From Mimachlamys varia (Eukaryota; Mollusca; Bivalvia; Pectinida; Pectinidae), in contig OX392534.1 of assembly GCA_947623455.1 (NCBI GenBank), forward strand, positions 40,243,426 to 40,307,425: a DNA stretch of 64,000 bases, written 5' to 3'. The notes beneath the pieces are model-generated. The model worked only from the letters and a program-made list of their open reading frames with translations. It had not been told where the DNA came from and did no database searches. Shown here piece by piece: positions 13,123-24,605 of this stretch. The position numbers and the translations under genes were made by a program. Numbering within the stretch: the first letter of the stretch is position 1; each line of letters starts with the position of its first letter.

Positions 13123-16100
13123 TATAGTGTCTATTTAGCCATGCAATTTTTTTTTCAAATATACAAAGTAAAATATAGATATTGTTGAAATTGTTATTTA
13201 ACTCAATAATACCAATTCATGAATTTTTCTCTGCTCTCACTTTTGATCGTCTGCTTGCATAGAAAATATAAATAAAAAATACTCATAACGTCTCAGGATT
13301 TTTTTGTATTGATAATGATAATAATTTTTTTTCAAAATACAATAAGCTGTAGGTTTTGACTCGCTATTTATCAAACAATTTTTAAATTATTTTAGGCTGT
13401 GACTCGCCCTTTTATCCAATATTAACTTTGTATTCATTTATATCGTTATAGAAACATACAATATTCTAACTTGCCTTCATTGAGCTTAATTCTGTATTCC
13501 CAGAACTTTTACAGTAAAATTGAAATCTGGTTATATTTCACTCGTAAATGTCAATTTAAACTTCACTTGCCCTAACAATATGTTAAAAGAAAAACCCTGA
13601 ATGCATTCTTACATACATCCGATCGGTCTTTAAATTATTTTACGGTAATATGGTAAACACATCTTTTATGTTTGCGGGTAATCATGTATATTTGTAGGCG
13701 TAAGATTTCCAGGTGTAATTCGAATAACTTGGATGTAATCAAATAAATAATCAACATCGGCTGTGAGTAGTATACGCGCGTGGACATCGGGAACTTATTC
13801 TTGTAAAATGAGTATAAGACACTTATATGTGAGTGTACCTATATATGTGAGTTATCGGTATACACTATAGCAAAACAAATACAAATACGTTACACTGCAC
13901 CATACAACTGATTCAATACAGCCTTCTAAAGTACTCATCGGGAACAAAAACGTGGAGATCCAAATTTTATTTTTCAGGCTTTAACTCCCCATAAAGAAGT
14001 TAATATTACTATATTTGACCGAATGTGAAAAATCTTTGCTATCGTGTTTTAACCATAAAATATTTATCATGTTCGCACAGAGCATCAAGACTGTGTTTTC
14101 CATTATCTTAATCCGACTATTGATCGTTATGTGCATGTATGGGTGTAATATGATATGTTTAGATATATTTTTCGATTGTAATACAAGTAAAGTGTAATCT
14201 GTTATTTTCGTGTTTTGTATAGAGCTGAAAATTGTGTTAATAACATTAACGTTAAAAAATTCAAATGCTTTTTACTTCAATAATATAATAATTTGTTTTG
14301 TAGAGATTTAGTGAAAATTGAATTTAAAGATTTATATCAGAAAAAAATTATTTCAAATTATATGCCAGAATGTAAATTATTGTTTTCATTTTTAGAAGTG
14401 TTCAAATAAATTCCGATAGAAACGCATCTGTTATCAACCTACCTACGTATATGAATAGTATCTTATAGGTTTCATACACAACATACATATTAATCTTAAT
14501 AATGACAACAAATATTGTTTTTGGGTTTTTTTTTCAATACCTTACATTATTGGGCCAGGCGTGTTTAATAATATGTTGTAAAATGTTTTTACGAGCGTTT
14601 GATCCAGCACATCAATGATAGCGATATGGATTCCGCCTTGAGTGTAGCCCTTCTCTTTACGAGAAATCTTTACAACGTTTCGGCGTTTCTGATGTTACTG
14701 TTATAAGTATATGACCGATGCCGTCTCTCCTCAGGGAAATTAGTTGTATAATAACACTTAAGTCAGTTCAGGATACCAGTTTTTTTAATACACGATGAAA
14801 ATAACGTTACTTCTCCCACAGTGCTAAACACAAACTCGTAAATTAAGTTGAATTGAAAATTGACGGACTCTTTCTTATTGTTAAATAAGATATCCATATT
14901 ATTTGATTTATCAAATAAATTAAATAACGTGCATAAAGTCTGTATTGTTTATTTATCGCAGTTTATAACAGAAAACCGAAGTCTAAAGAATGAAGAACCA
15001 TTTAAACAAAGTATCTACGACAAGAATCTTCGTTGTATTTAGGAAATTAAAGTTGTAAATACAAACTTATTGGCTACAAAAACCGTTAATTTAGATAATA
15101 TTTATAGGATTTTGGTCACGAATCAATATTAAATAGTCCAACAACGATCATTCGATTACGCAACGACTTCAATATAACTTTTATTCACAATCAAAGTTGA
15201 TCACTCCTGTCTGGCGAGTTTAATTAGCTGTCTGGTCACGTAGTACTTGTGACATCACTGAGGCACAACTACCTGGTAAACAATTGTACAAGTGTTGACA
15301 AAGAGCAACTCATTTTAAATAAACCCTATCAATTTGAACCGATTAGAATTCAGATACTAAACACTATTAGCTATGTGTTTCCTCGGAAGACAACTCATTA
15401 GATATACAGACGATGAGGAAGATATTTAAGAACTATACTACAAGACATAGACAAAAGCAATATGCCTGTTGTCTTGTCCTTTTGATTAAAATTGGCAATA
15501 TTTAAAACTTCATACCGGCATCAACAATTTCCAAAAAAATAAATAAAAAAACCGAAGAATTAATTAATTTCATAACAAAATTATATACTATTTATATGAT
15601 ACCATAGACATATTAATATATTGTATGTTTCTAATTTTACATATATAGTTTAACCAAATTATCAACGTCAGATTTAGGTCCTGGTTACTAGCCTAGAGTT
15701 TATATTACTTTTAAATAAAGTTAGATTCTGTTGAAATTGACATAAATTCTTTCAAAATAGTTTAATTTTAACATCGTGGACGCCTGTGAATAATTAGAGA
15801 GAAACCATTGCTATTTGGATGGAAGACTAATTATAAATGCAACTCACGCGCAATGACATTCACAGATAACATCTCTTGATAATTAATTCACTTGTTAACT
15901 TACAGGTAGGTATCGCAAATATCATTTGACTAAAGGCTTAAAGGATAAGACTACAGTAATGTGTATAACTCTTAATTTACGTGTAAGCTATTTAGAAGTT
16001 TGAACTGTATATGTATATCACTCTTTCTCAGCTCGGACGTACATTGAGCTCCGAGATCCAAATGTAGTTTATAGTTATGCAGACACAGAACATGAGAATT

Positions 16101-17270
16101 TTTTCTGTTCAGAATACTACTGACAAGTTGTGCCTCGATGACGTCACAAATCTCGTTACCTTGGATCAAGATCAAAATATGCATATTCACTGCACACCGA
16201 GGAAGACGGGGTATTAATCAGTACAAGTATCGTTACGTTTAATACGGAATAATGAACAATTGCGCGAATTGTTTAATTCAAAATTTAAGATATATTTGCT
16301 TGCAATGTTTCTACAAAATCATTTCACTCAAAAACAATAAGACAATATAACAAGCAAATGTTCATCTTTCAGAATGAAAGATATAATGTGAAACGTTTCG
16401 TCGTCACATGGAGAAAACATGTTACATTTTTGGTTTTTTTTTGCATTGAAAATGATTAAAAATGAACGTTTTATTCAAGCTAGGCCATAGAATGATCCAA
16501 CTGATCTACCTGAGGAGAAATGGTTATTGTCACGTACACCAATACAGCAAAATAGGAAGCCTAAACGCTGTTGTAATCTTTTTTACAGAAGTACATTGTA
16601 GTTGACTACACTCAAAACATAATCTTAGAACTCAGTCACCTCGAACATCGGCAGGCCACCCTGTGCCTACTTGCACACCACATCAGCTTATTAAAGCATA
16701 TTACACAAGAAAGACATGACGTTCGCCTTTTACTTGTTTGTAACCATTTCGCAAGATTTCACAAATTGTTTGTAAACAAATGTCCGAGGTGTTTTTGTTC
16801 ACGCCAACTTATCCATTGAAGAAAGCTATTTGAGGAGAACTGTCAGATCAAAAGCACATAACACTGTCAGCTTAAACTAGCATATACCAAAACAACGTTC
16901 TCATTATAGGTCTGTGTTGCACACACATGTCCAATGTTTGTCTCAAGACTTGTAAATAACCATGCTTATGCATAATCATTTGTGAGGAAACTGCTTACAA
17001 AATCCTGCTTTTTTATATCAATTAAATAGAAGTTTGTTTGCTCATGTTATCGCTAGCCTTGTATTACGAACATATCGCTGCATGTCGACGTGTTTGTTCC
17101 CAGGTATTTTGGCGAGGTAAAATAAGACAGGTGGTAAACTTACAAAGTGGAGAAACATTATGTCGGGCATCTGCCAGGGAGCTGAACCGGTGCTCTTGAT
17201 CGGTTTATGTGTGATGTACACACAACAGAGACAATTTGATGTGTAAAGAAAAAAATTCAAAAGAGAGACG
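13123..17270. other. AT-rich non-coding stretch
   Basis: No frame shows a recognisable domain or convincing splice sites. I found no tandem array and no RNA gene I could defend. Confidence 0.4.
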
Positions 17271-17274
17271 GAGG

Positions 17275-17625
17275 ATTTACCTTTTGACTTTACTGTTGAC
17301 CAATGACCACCAAAATATAATTAGGTGTAGAACTTGAAAGTGTGATGGTATGGTTTCAATATGAACCACATCTGTCCTGGGGTTTATGAGATATATTTCA
17401 CACAATCTTTTTATTTCCAAAGTGGTCAACAGTGACCTTTGACCTTTAACTTTGACCGATAATCACCAAATTCTAAACAGATGTTGACCTTCACCATGTT
17501 ATGAGATATGTTGTACACAAGCTTTTTATTCCCAAAGGTGTCAACGGTGACCTTCGACTTTTAACGCTGACCGATGACTACCAAAATCTAATCAGGTGTA
17601 TACCTTCACCACTATTACTAAGCGG
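17275..17625 (+). repeat. TGACC-rich tandem repeat, ~130-bp units
   Basis: About three diverged units share GACC-TTTGACC-TTTAACTTTGACCGAT, a block ACCAAAATCTAATCAGGTG, then GACCTTCACCATG and a TTTTTATTCCCAAAG-like block. Bases 17,433-17,445 read TGACCTTTGACCT, a perfect direct-repeat-1 nuclear-receptor half-site pair. It resembles, but is not identical to, the arrays at 31.4 and 35.9 kb. Confidence 0.65.
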
Positions 17626-19025
17626 AGCAAGTCACACCAAACAAACCGTATTTAATTATTACGGTTACGACATCTTAAATAGGACAAAAAATACCAACTT
17701 TCAGCTAGTGTTAAGTCCTGATATTATCATTTAAATTAACATTTAGCAATATAACGTGTGCAGCACAACCGAGGTCCTGTAAATGCTAAATTTCAAACAA
17801 ACAGTGCTTTGTGCTTGCAACGCTGTGCAGAACACACATAATTGATGTGTCTTTTTGAGCGGATCGCCTTACAGATTTCTTAAATGAAGAGAGCAAAGCG
17901 ATCAAAAGGTCTTCCGATAACGTTTTTTACAAATATTATGTAACTGTAGCAGGCTACTTCAACACAACAAGTTGCATCAAGTCTGTATTTTGTTGTTTAA
18001 TACAACCAACACGGAAATCTCATGGATTTCATGTTTGATTTCACACAAATTTTCAAACACAATGTTAGTCAAATTCTTCAAACCAAAAGAAAGGAAGTTA
18101 AATGGATAGCACATATTTAATAAACATCGATAATTGCTGTAAAAATATGAAATGAAAAAATCCATATTGACAGAATACTTACACAGATACTTAAGAAAAT
18201 GAATTTTCCACAGAAATGCCAACAACTTTTGAAGGGTAATATAACATAAATCTAGCTAAATACATGTTCATTTTAAATACTTTCAAGTGTTTTCCTGTAT
18301 ATTTTAATTCAGAAATTGGTCTTTTTTTAGTAGATAAACTTAGTAATGTAAATTAACTATAGCAATGAAATTTAATTTCTGAGAAAACATTCCTCCAGTT
18401 GCCCCGACTTCTTTTGCCAAACTCAGTATGTAGCATTTACAAAGCGCAGTATTTTCTTGCAATTTAAATGAAAATGAGATCATGAAAAAAATGCCCTTTA
18501 AATTAAATATTCTTAATTAAACTCCTTTAAACCTAACCCGTAAGTGAGTATTTTTTCTTTACTTTGAGAAATGTATACTGTTTAGAATAAATTATTGAAA
18601 TATATCTGCACCTTGAGTGTACTATGAACGCGAACTCGTTCAATGTAAACTAATGCTTAGAATGTGTATGTGTATAGGGCGATGATAAAAGACTTCAAAC
18701 AGTGTGGATTTATATAACCTAACAAAAGAAATATTATCATTAGAGTGAAGCCAATAGGTTAAAGCTATTTTATTTGACTCTTAATTGCTTACACCTTGTC
18801 GGCTCCGCAAACAGTTAACTACATTGTGTCACTTGGAACAAACTTTCTGGGAATTATCATTTTGTGTACAATTATGTTTCTGTAGAATTATCGACCTATG
18901 TTTTACAAACCACTTGCTTGTTACTTGCACGTGCAGTCAGCATTTTATTTCTGTTTTATTTTATTTCTGCATGATGTTCATATTGGAATACATGGAATTA
19001 AATTTCTGGGTTCCATGCATTGTAA
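17626..19025. other. Non-coding stretch
   Basis: AT-rich. Short open frames on both strands have no domain pattern. I see nothing beyond simple sequence. Confidence 0.35.
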
Positions 19026-19029
19026 ATCT

Positions 19030-19190
19030 AGATCACTTTTAAGGTCAGTACCACGGGTCGACATACTTTTAAGGTCAATACTACGGGTCGACATACTTTT
19101 AACGTCAGTACTACGGGTCGACATACTTTTAAGGTCAATACCACCGGTCGACATATTTTTAAGGTCGGTACCACGGGTCGAAAGCCATAG
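19030..19190 (+). repeat. 30-bp minisatellite, about five units
   Basis: The unit is close to CTTTTAAGGTCAGTACCACG followed by GGTCGACATA. Units differ at a few positions. Because 30 is a multiple of three, short frames on both strands run through it (RSVPRVDILL-like repeats). I treat these as artefacts. Confidence 0.85.
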
Positions 19191-19625
19191 ACATGAATCC
19201 TATTTTCTGAAGCTCTCAGAACTAACATGTTGATTGTATAAGCTATATCAATACGTTGAATGATTGTTGACCAAAGATATTGTGGAATGTGTTTGTACTC
19301 AAAATGAACTCCCTATGATAAATATAAACATGGTTATGTATTGCTTTCTTGTCTAAACATTATATATTAGAAAATGCGTACATGTTTATTTGTGTCTTTA
19401 AAATATAAACGTCACTTGTCGGTTAGAAGTGGATAGAAATAAGTCGACGTAAACAATCAGTAGAAATGATATCTGAAAATATATTTGTTTCTAACTTTAG
19501 CTGTCCTTAAGCTAAAATTGACATAGAAAATTTTAGTATGAATAACAAAACGGATATCAACACATGCTTAGTGAACCAAATCACTCAGAGTCAGATAATA
19601 CATATTTGTGGATCACTTGTCTGAG

Positions 19626-19655
19626 TATGTATAACTTATACATAAGTTATACATA
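19626..19655. repeat. Perfect 14-bp-arm palindrome
   Basis: TATGTATAACTTAT and its exact complement are separated by 2 bases. It ends only 5 bases before a Penelope-like tail begins, so it may mark or have served as the insertion site. Confidence 0.7.
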
Positions 19656-19659
19656 AGAT

Positions 19660-19880
19660 ATACTCGGTTCTCGTTTTGAGAACTTGATGTTTTCTTGGAT
19701 GTGACAAAGATTTACATGGAGGGTGTCGTCGATGAAGCAGAAGACGCTTACTCTTCTGGAACACCTGGTCTTATCCCCTTTCGCTTTTACGAGAGTCTCC
19801 ATGTAAATCTTTCTTTTGTGTCATCGATTTTTAGTTCGGATTATGGTTTTGTTGACGCTTTAGTATTTACTGGGTTTTTT
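19660..19880 (+). repeat. Penelope-like element 3' tail, nearly complete
   Basis: It matches the tail downstream of the 42.5-kb RT remnant over its full non-coding length: TTGAGAACTTGATGTT, GATGTGACAAAGATTTACAT, GTCGTCGATGAAGCAGAAGA, CTTACTCTTCTGGAACACCT, then the CGATTTTTAGTTCGGATTAT end. No codons of the RT remain. A short frame within it (19.7-19.9 kb) is not a gene. Confidence 0.8.
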
Positions 19881-21825
19881 ATTATACTTTTGAAAATACT
19901 TCTACAACGTACGTGACGTTTCATGGATTGTTTTACAGCAGCAAAGTTTCTTTAATTGACAAAATTAATTATACATTGCCAAACTTATTTTCAAGACACA
20001 AACCTTAAAATTGTATACGTGCGTAATAACAGATAATTTTATAACATTTTTATATTGATACCGCTGTCAATAATGAGTTAAACAATATATCATCAAAAGT
20101 ATAAAAAATAGACGTTTATGTAATTAGGTTTTTGCTCCAGGAACGGAATGCGAAATGGTTATATGAAGTTGTGTCTTTTTAACTGAAATTGTTGTTAATA
20201 AAAAAATCTTAACCGGTCGATATTCAACCAAAAACTGAATTATGTAATTAATGTAAACAACTACCATTTTTGATAGTTCATGACGCAGTGTACGCATTTA
20301 GAGGGAAACAAGAAATACTGTTACTTTTAAGGTCGAAATGAGGTATGTTAAACCTGACAAACATATCACAAACATATGATATTCGATATCGTGTAAAGAA
20401 TACTACAGGTACCATCACTTTGACATATACAATAGTTTGAGACAAGTTCGGAATAAAACTGTGTTTTATTGAGAAAAGGAAATATAAATAAGCAATTATG
20501 TAATCAAAATATTTACCAGGGCTAGATGTACGTCGCAAAATATCGAAATAGATGCATGACCATTCAACCTCTTCCGTGTAATATAAGAAACCAGATGACT
20601 GTTTGTTGATGAGTAGAAGGACTCAAATCAAAACTCTTTTAGAAATCATAAGTTCCGATAAATTACCACGTGTAACAATTTATTTTTAAGGAGGACTGTT
20701 TCAAACAGAAACGTTCAGTCTAGACAGGATTGCGTTAACTGTTGATAAGAAGTGGTACACTACTGTATTCTATGACATTTCCGTTGGTTCAGACTGGAAT
20801 ATATTTACATGAAGGGACCACTAAATGCTATGAGAGGTTTCAGCTATGTGAAGACTTCTTGGTAGTCTGTCTAAGATGTCCTTATCGTACACAGGCAGTA
20901 TTAGGTTACATGTGATTCAGGATTAGACTCACACGACAGAGCAGTGATTTAACGTGAGAAATGATGTAAATTATTTTGTGGTTAATCTGTATACTATTTG
21001 CATAGAATGTGTGTTCTATTTTAGTCAGTGACTAAGTACAATTATCAAAATGGAAACATTAATTTAAAAATAACCGTTACTATGTGATTCGATTTTAGCA
21101 TTTCACATGGACCTTTTTTCATAGTTTGTTTTTTTCATTTCAGCATAATGGGTTTCCTAAGTTAAGTGGTTCGATATTATACAGCATTTGATTATTTACA
21201 TTTTAACCAAAGAATAAAAAGACGAACTTGAGACGTGAGAAAGTTAGAAAGTTTCGCAAGTTAGGAACTGGCCGGTTAACGTCACGTAAATCTTTTTGAA
21301 TGAAAAAAAAAAAAAGTGGCAAATGAAGCATTGAAAACTTTTCTGGCAACCCCTTATGTAAATTTATCTGGTGAAAGCTTCAACTGCAAATGTAAAATAA
21401 GATACTGTAATACCCTTTACCAGTAATGCTCACATTACTGAGTTATATGACGTAATATGGTCGTAGTGAAAGACGTAAGCGCAAATGGAGGATTAATAAA
21501 GCAATTAACTTACACAATTAGGTCAAAGGATAAGGAATAAGGAACAGAAACAATGATATTATTAGTACCAACACTTAGGTACTTATCAAACACGATAAAA
21601 GGTTTTCCGAACTCAAAACCTCTGCATATGCCAACATATTTCCTCTTTTGGTTTGAAGATTTTAACTTAACATGTCAAATATCAAATATCTAATATCAAA
21701 ATTTCAGTAAATGTTCGCACTCAAAACAGCAAACTTTGGGGAAGTCTTTTATATGAAAACCAAAGTTTTTTACCAGTTTTTTGTCTTGACAAGTCCTCTT
21801 TGCTGCTTCCACTGAAAAATAAGAT
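19881..21825. other. Non-coding stretch upstream of the LINE remnant
   Basis: I found no LINE ORF1, endonuclease or N-terminal RT sequence here, so the LINE copy is 5'-truncated. Otherwise AT-rich sequence with a poly-A run near 21,303. Confidence 0.5.
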
Positions 21826-23451
21826 TAAGCGTTATTAATTGTTGAAGAGTTTGGGAAAGTGTCGGGTCTGCAATTAAATAAATCCAAGACCGAAGGTTTG
21901 TATTTAGGGTGTAACAAAAACAAAAATAACATGTTTATGGGTATTACCTGGGTGAAGCAAGTAAAGTCGTTGGGAATATACTTCGGAACTAATTCAAAAG
22001 TAAGTTTCAATCTTAATTGGGCAGATAAAATAACAAGTATCGACGATCTAATAAAAAATTGGAAGAAAAGAAAACTGACCATTATAGGAAAATCTGTGGT
22101 TGTTCAGTCTGTAATAATACCCCAGATAACATACTTAGCAAGTGTCCAGTACGTAAGTAAAGAACAAATTAAGGAGCTTGAAAGGAAAATATATCGTTTT
22201 ATATGGAATAATGGGCCAGAACGCGTTAAACGTAGTGTCATGATAAGTGAAAAATCTGAAGGCGGTCTTTTTATCCGGGATGTCGAATCTCATATAGATG
22301 TTCTAAACATTTCCTGGATACAAAGGTTAGTATCTCCTGAAGACGCCTGTTGGAAGGTGATCCCGAATTTTTACTTGGAAAAGCTCGGTGGCGCCAGTAA
22401 ACTGTTTTTAATGTCTCCTGGACGTACACGTGATCTTCCAAAAAACGATGTACCTCAATTTTACATTAATGTCTTACAATCTTGGTTGAAACTAAGAAAA
22501 GATGATACACCGGTTGGTGAATATAACTATAAGAAAATTCGTCGGGAGATTATTTGGGGAAATAAATATATCAAAATTAATGGCAGTTCTTTAATTTTCA
22601 AGAACTGGATTGAATCTGGGTTAATCTTTGTCAACGATATAGTTGATAATGATGGTGTTTTAGATGAAATGAAAATTTACCAACAGTTGAAAGAAAAGAG
22701 AGACTGGATAAGTCAGGTAAGTCAGGTAAAGAAAGCAATACCAAAAGAATGGAAAGACAAGATCAAGGGAGAGAATGCATGGGCAAATGTACACACTTGC
22801 ACGGATCTATTAGTGTTTGATAAAGGAGTAGGATTTAAAATTGATGATGTAAACAATAAGTTTCTTTACTCGGCATTAGTGCGAAAAAAGAAATCGATGT
22901 CTTACTGCAGAGAGCTATGGGAAAGTCTGCTTGAATTAGAAAGTAGTGGTTTGATTTATTGTGGATTATTTGAATTCAATAATAGTATCATAATTGAGAA
23001 CGAGGAAAAAATGTTCAAATGGAAATTATTCCATAATATTCTTCCAAATGGAGTCCTACTTAAAAGATGGAATATTATTGATAATGATAAATGTTGTATA
23101 TGTAAAGTAAAGGATGATTATACGCACTACTTTATTGAATGTCAATGCGTAGATCCATTGTGGAATTTAATCGATTTATTTTTACTGAAATATCATGTTA
23201 ACATTCATTTAAGAAATATGCATAACATTGTGGTAGGATACAAGATTGTTGATATTAAGTACAAAGAATTAAACATTCTGATGTCTCTGATTGGTTTTAC
23301 GATATACAAACATTACCACATTTCAAATAGAAGGGTTGAAAATTGTTCCATTGTGCATTTATTTAAGAAGTACCTGGAGAGAAAATTACTGCTACACAGA
23401 TATACAGATATAAGATTGTTAAAGAACATGGCTATGTATTTGAACAAGTAA
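21826..23451 (+). pseudogene. 5'-truncated LINE ORF2, L1/Tx1-type
   Basis: This open frame of about 540 codons encodes only the C-terminal half of a non-LTR retrotransposon ORF2. It begins (after a stop at about 21,823) in the late palm/thumb region of reverse transcriptase, with a SGLQLNKSKTEGLYLG-like motif. A thumb segment follows (NWKKRKLTIIGK, IYRFIWNNG, EGGLFIRDV). Near residues 385-430 there is a Cys/His cluster of the zf-RVT type (CCICK ... HYFIEC). The blocks KRRK-L-GK and FIWN-x-G-x-x-x-KRS are typical of the L1/Tx1 group. The endonuclease and the catalytic YADD/FADD motif are missing, so this copy cannot move itself. The frame is intact to its stop, suggesting a fairly young insertion. 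Confidence 0.85.
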
Positions 23452-23689
23452 AACAAACCACAAAAAACAAATGATTAAAAGAGGAAATTGAAAATAGTGC
23501 AATGATGATCAAACTGATGGCTCATGGTTGTACGTATTAACTTAAATAATATGTACATGTTCCATGTAATAAGTTCAATATACATACAAGGAATGTCCAC
23601 GTGATATATATATAATGTGGGTGGATGCGTATGTGAGAGCCAGAGAGAGCGGACGTGTAAATACGTATCATGTCTATTTGGTGCGCGAG

Positions 23690-24150
23690 TGTATGTATGT
23701 GGGTGTCGAGGGGGTGACAGTAAGGGTTTTGGTGGGGGTGGGGTGGGGTGGGGGTGATGGTAAGCGTTGTGGTGTGTGGGGGTGGGGGTGACTGTAAGCA
23801 TTGTGGTGTGTGGGGGTTGGGGTGACTGTAAGCGTTGTGGTGTGTGGGGTGGGGGTGACTGTAAGGATTGTGGTGTGTGGGGTGGGGGTGACTGTAAGCA
23901 TTGTGGTGTGTGGGGGTTGGGGTGACTGTAAGCGTTGTGGTGTGTGGGGGTGGGGGTGACTGTAAGGATTGTGGTGTGTGGGTGGTGGGGGTGACTGTAA
24001 ACGATGTGTGAGTGTGTGTGTGTAGAGGGGGAACGGTAAGCGGTGGTGTGTATGCGGTTGAAGTGACGATAAGCGTTGTGGAGTGTGTGGGGTGGGGTGG
24101 GGTGGGGTTGGGGGGGGGGGGGTGAATGTGTGATGAAGTGTGTGGGTGCA
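23690..24150 (+). repeat. G-rich minisatellite, ~33-bp units
   Basis: Units resemble GTGACTGTAAGCGTTGTGGT followed by GTGTGGGGGTGGGG. Length varies with the number of Gs, and the ends are degenerate. Runs of four to nine G occur throughout, so the plus strand could fold into G-quadruplexes. The Pro/His/Thr-rich frames on the minus strand are products of this repeat, not genes. It sits between the LINE end and the 3' end of the minus-strand gene. Confidence 0.85.
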
Positions 24151-24275
24151 TGTGTGTGGTTCCATGTGATTAAGTGTGTTCAGTGTTCAACTTTCTTTTA
24201 ATATAAAGTAACAAATATCAAAATGAAAATGATAAATGTAAATATCAAGATATTTAATAGCCTATATCTGAGCAC

Positions 24276-24316
24276 AAAAAAAAAAAGAAAAAGAGAGAGA
24301 AAAAAAAAAAAAAATA
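24276..24316. repeat. A-rich low-complexity tract
   Basis: A run of A with scattered G. It lies just past the putative poly(A) signal of the minus-strand gene (as poly-T on that strand). It could instead be an old retroelement poly(A) tail. Confidence 0.5.
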
Positions 24317-24326
24317 AGATCAATGA

Positions 24327-24332
24327 TTTATT
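24327..24332 (-). terminator. Poly(A) signal AATAAA of the minus-strand gene
   Basis: AATAAA on the minus strand lies about 190 bases past the predicted TAA stop at 24,523-24,525, a normal 3' UTR length. Such hexamers are frequent in AT-rich DNA, so position is the main support. Confidence 0.45.
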
Positions 24333-24522
24333 CGTCGCTGATAATTGAATCTCAGCAAACAAAAAGGACTTATATTACTTGAGAACTATAGCAGGCAATT
24401 TCCATACACCTTGGATTTATTTCCTTGATCAGTTAATCACCTTTGATAAATACAATTATAAAATGATTATACTGTTAAGGCCACCTATCAAGCAGGTAAT
24501 CTTTTACTTACTATTTAAGCCA

Positions 24523-24605
24523 TTAGTTGGAAATAACCAGTTCCTGGTTGTTTATCGTAGGTTGCTGTTCCTCTTCAGCAGACATGATGAAGCGCTGGTG
24601 TGGAG
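24523..24605 (-). CDS. Terminal coding exon
   Basis: It begins after an AG preceded by a T-rich run (TTGTTGTTGCTGAAG) and encodes PHQRFIMSAEEEQQPT, then INNQELVISN and TAA. It accepts phase 1 from the exon at 24,911-24,958, making a Ser codon across the junction. A second AG 14 bases later (CACCAG) could be used instead but does not fit the phase. Confidence 0.55.

Noticed and set aside
14600..14720. Segment with GAAACGCCGAAACGTTG on the minus strand, resembling retroelement ends.
   Set aside because: No CTGATGA core, no RT motif nearby, and the frame is interrupted; not enough to name it.
23475..24165. Pro/His/Thr-rich minus-strand frames.
   Set aside because: They are the complement of the G-rich minisatellite.
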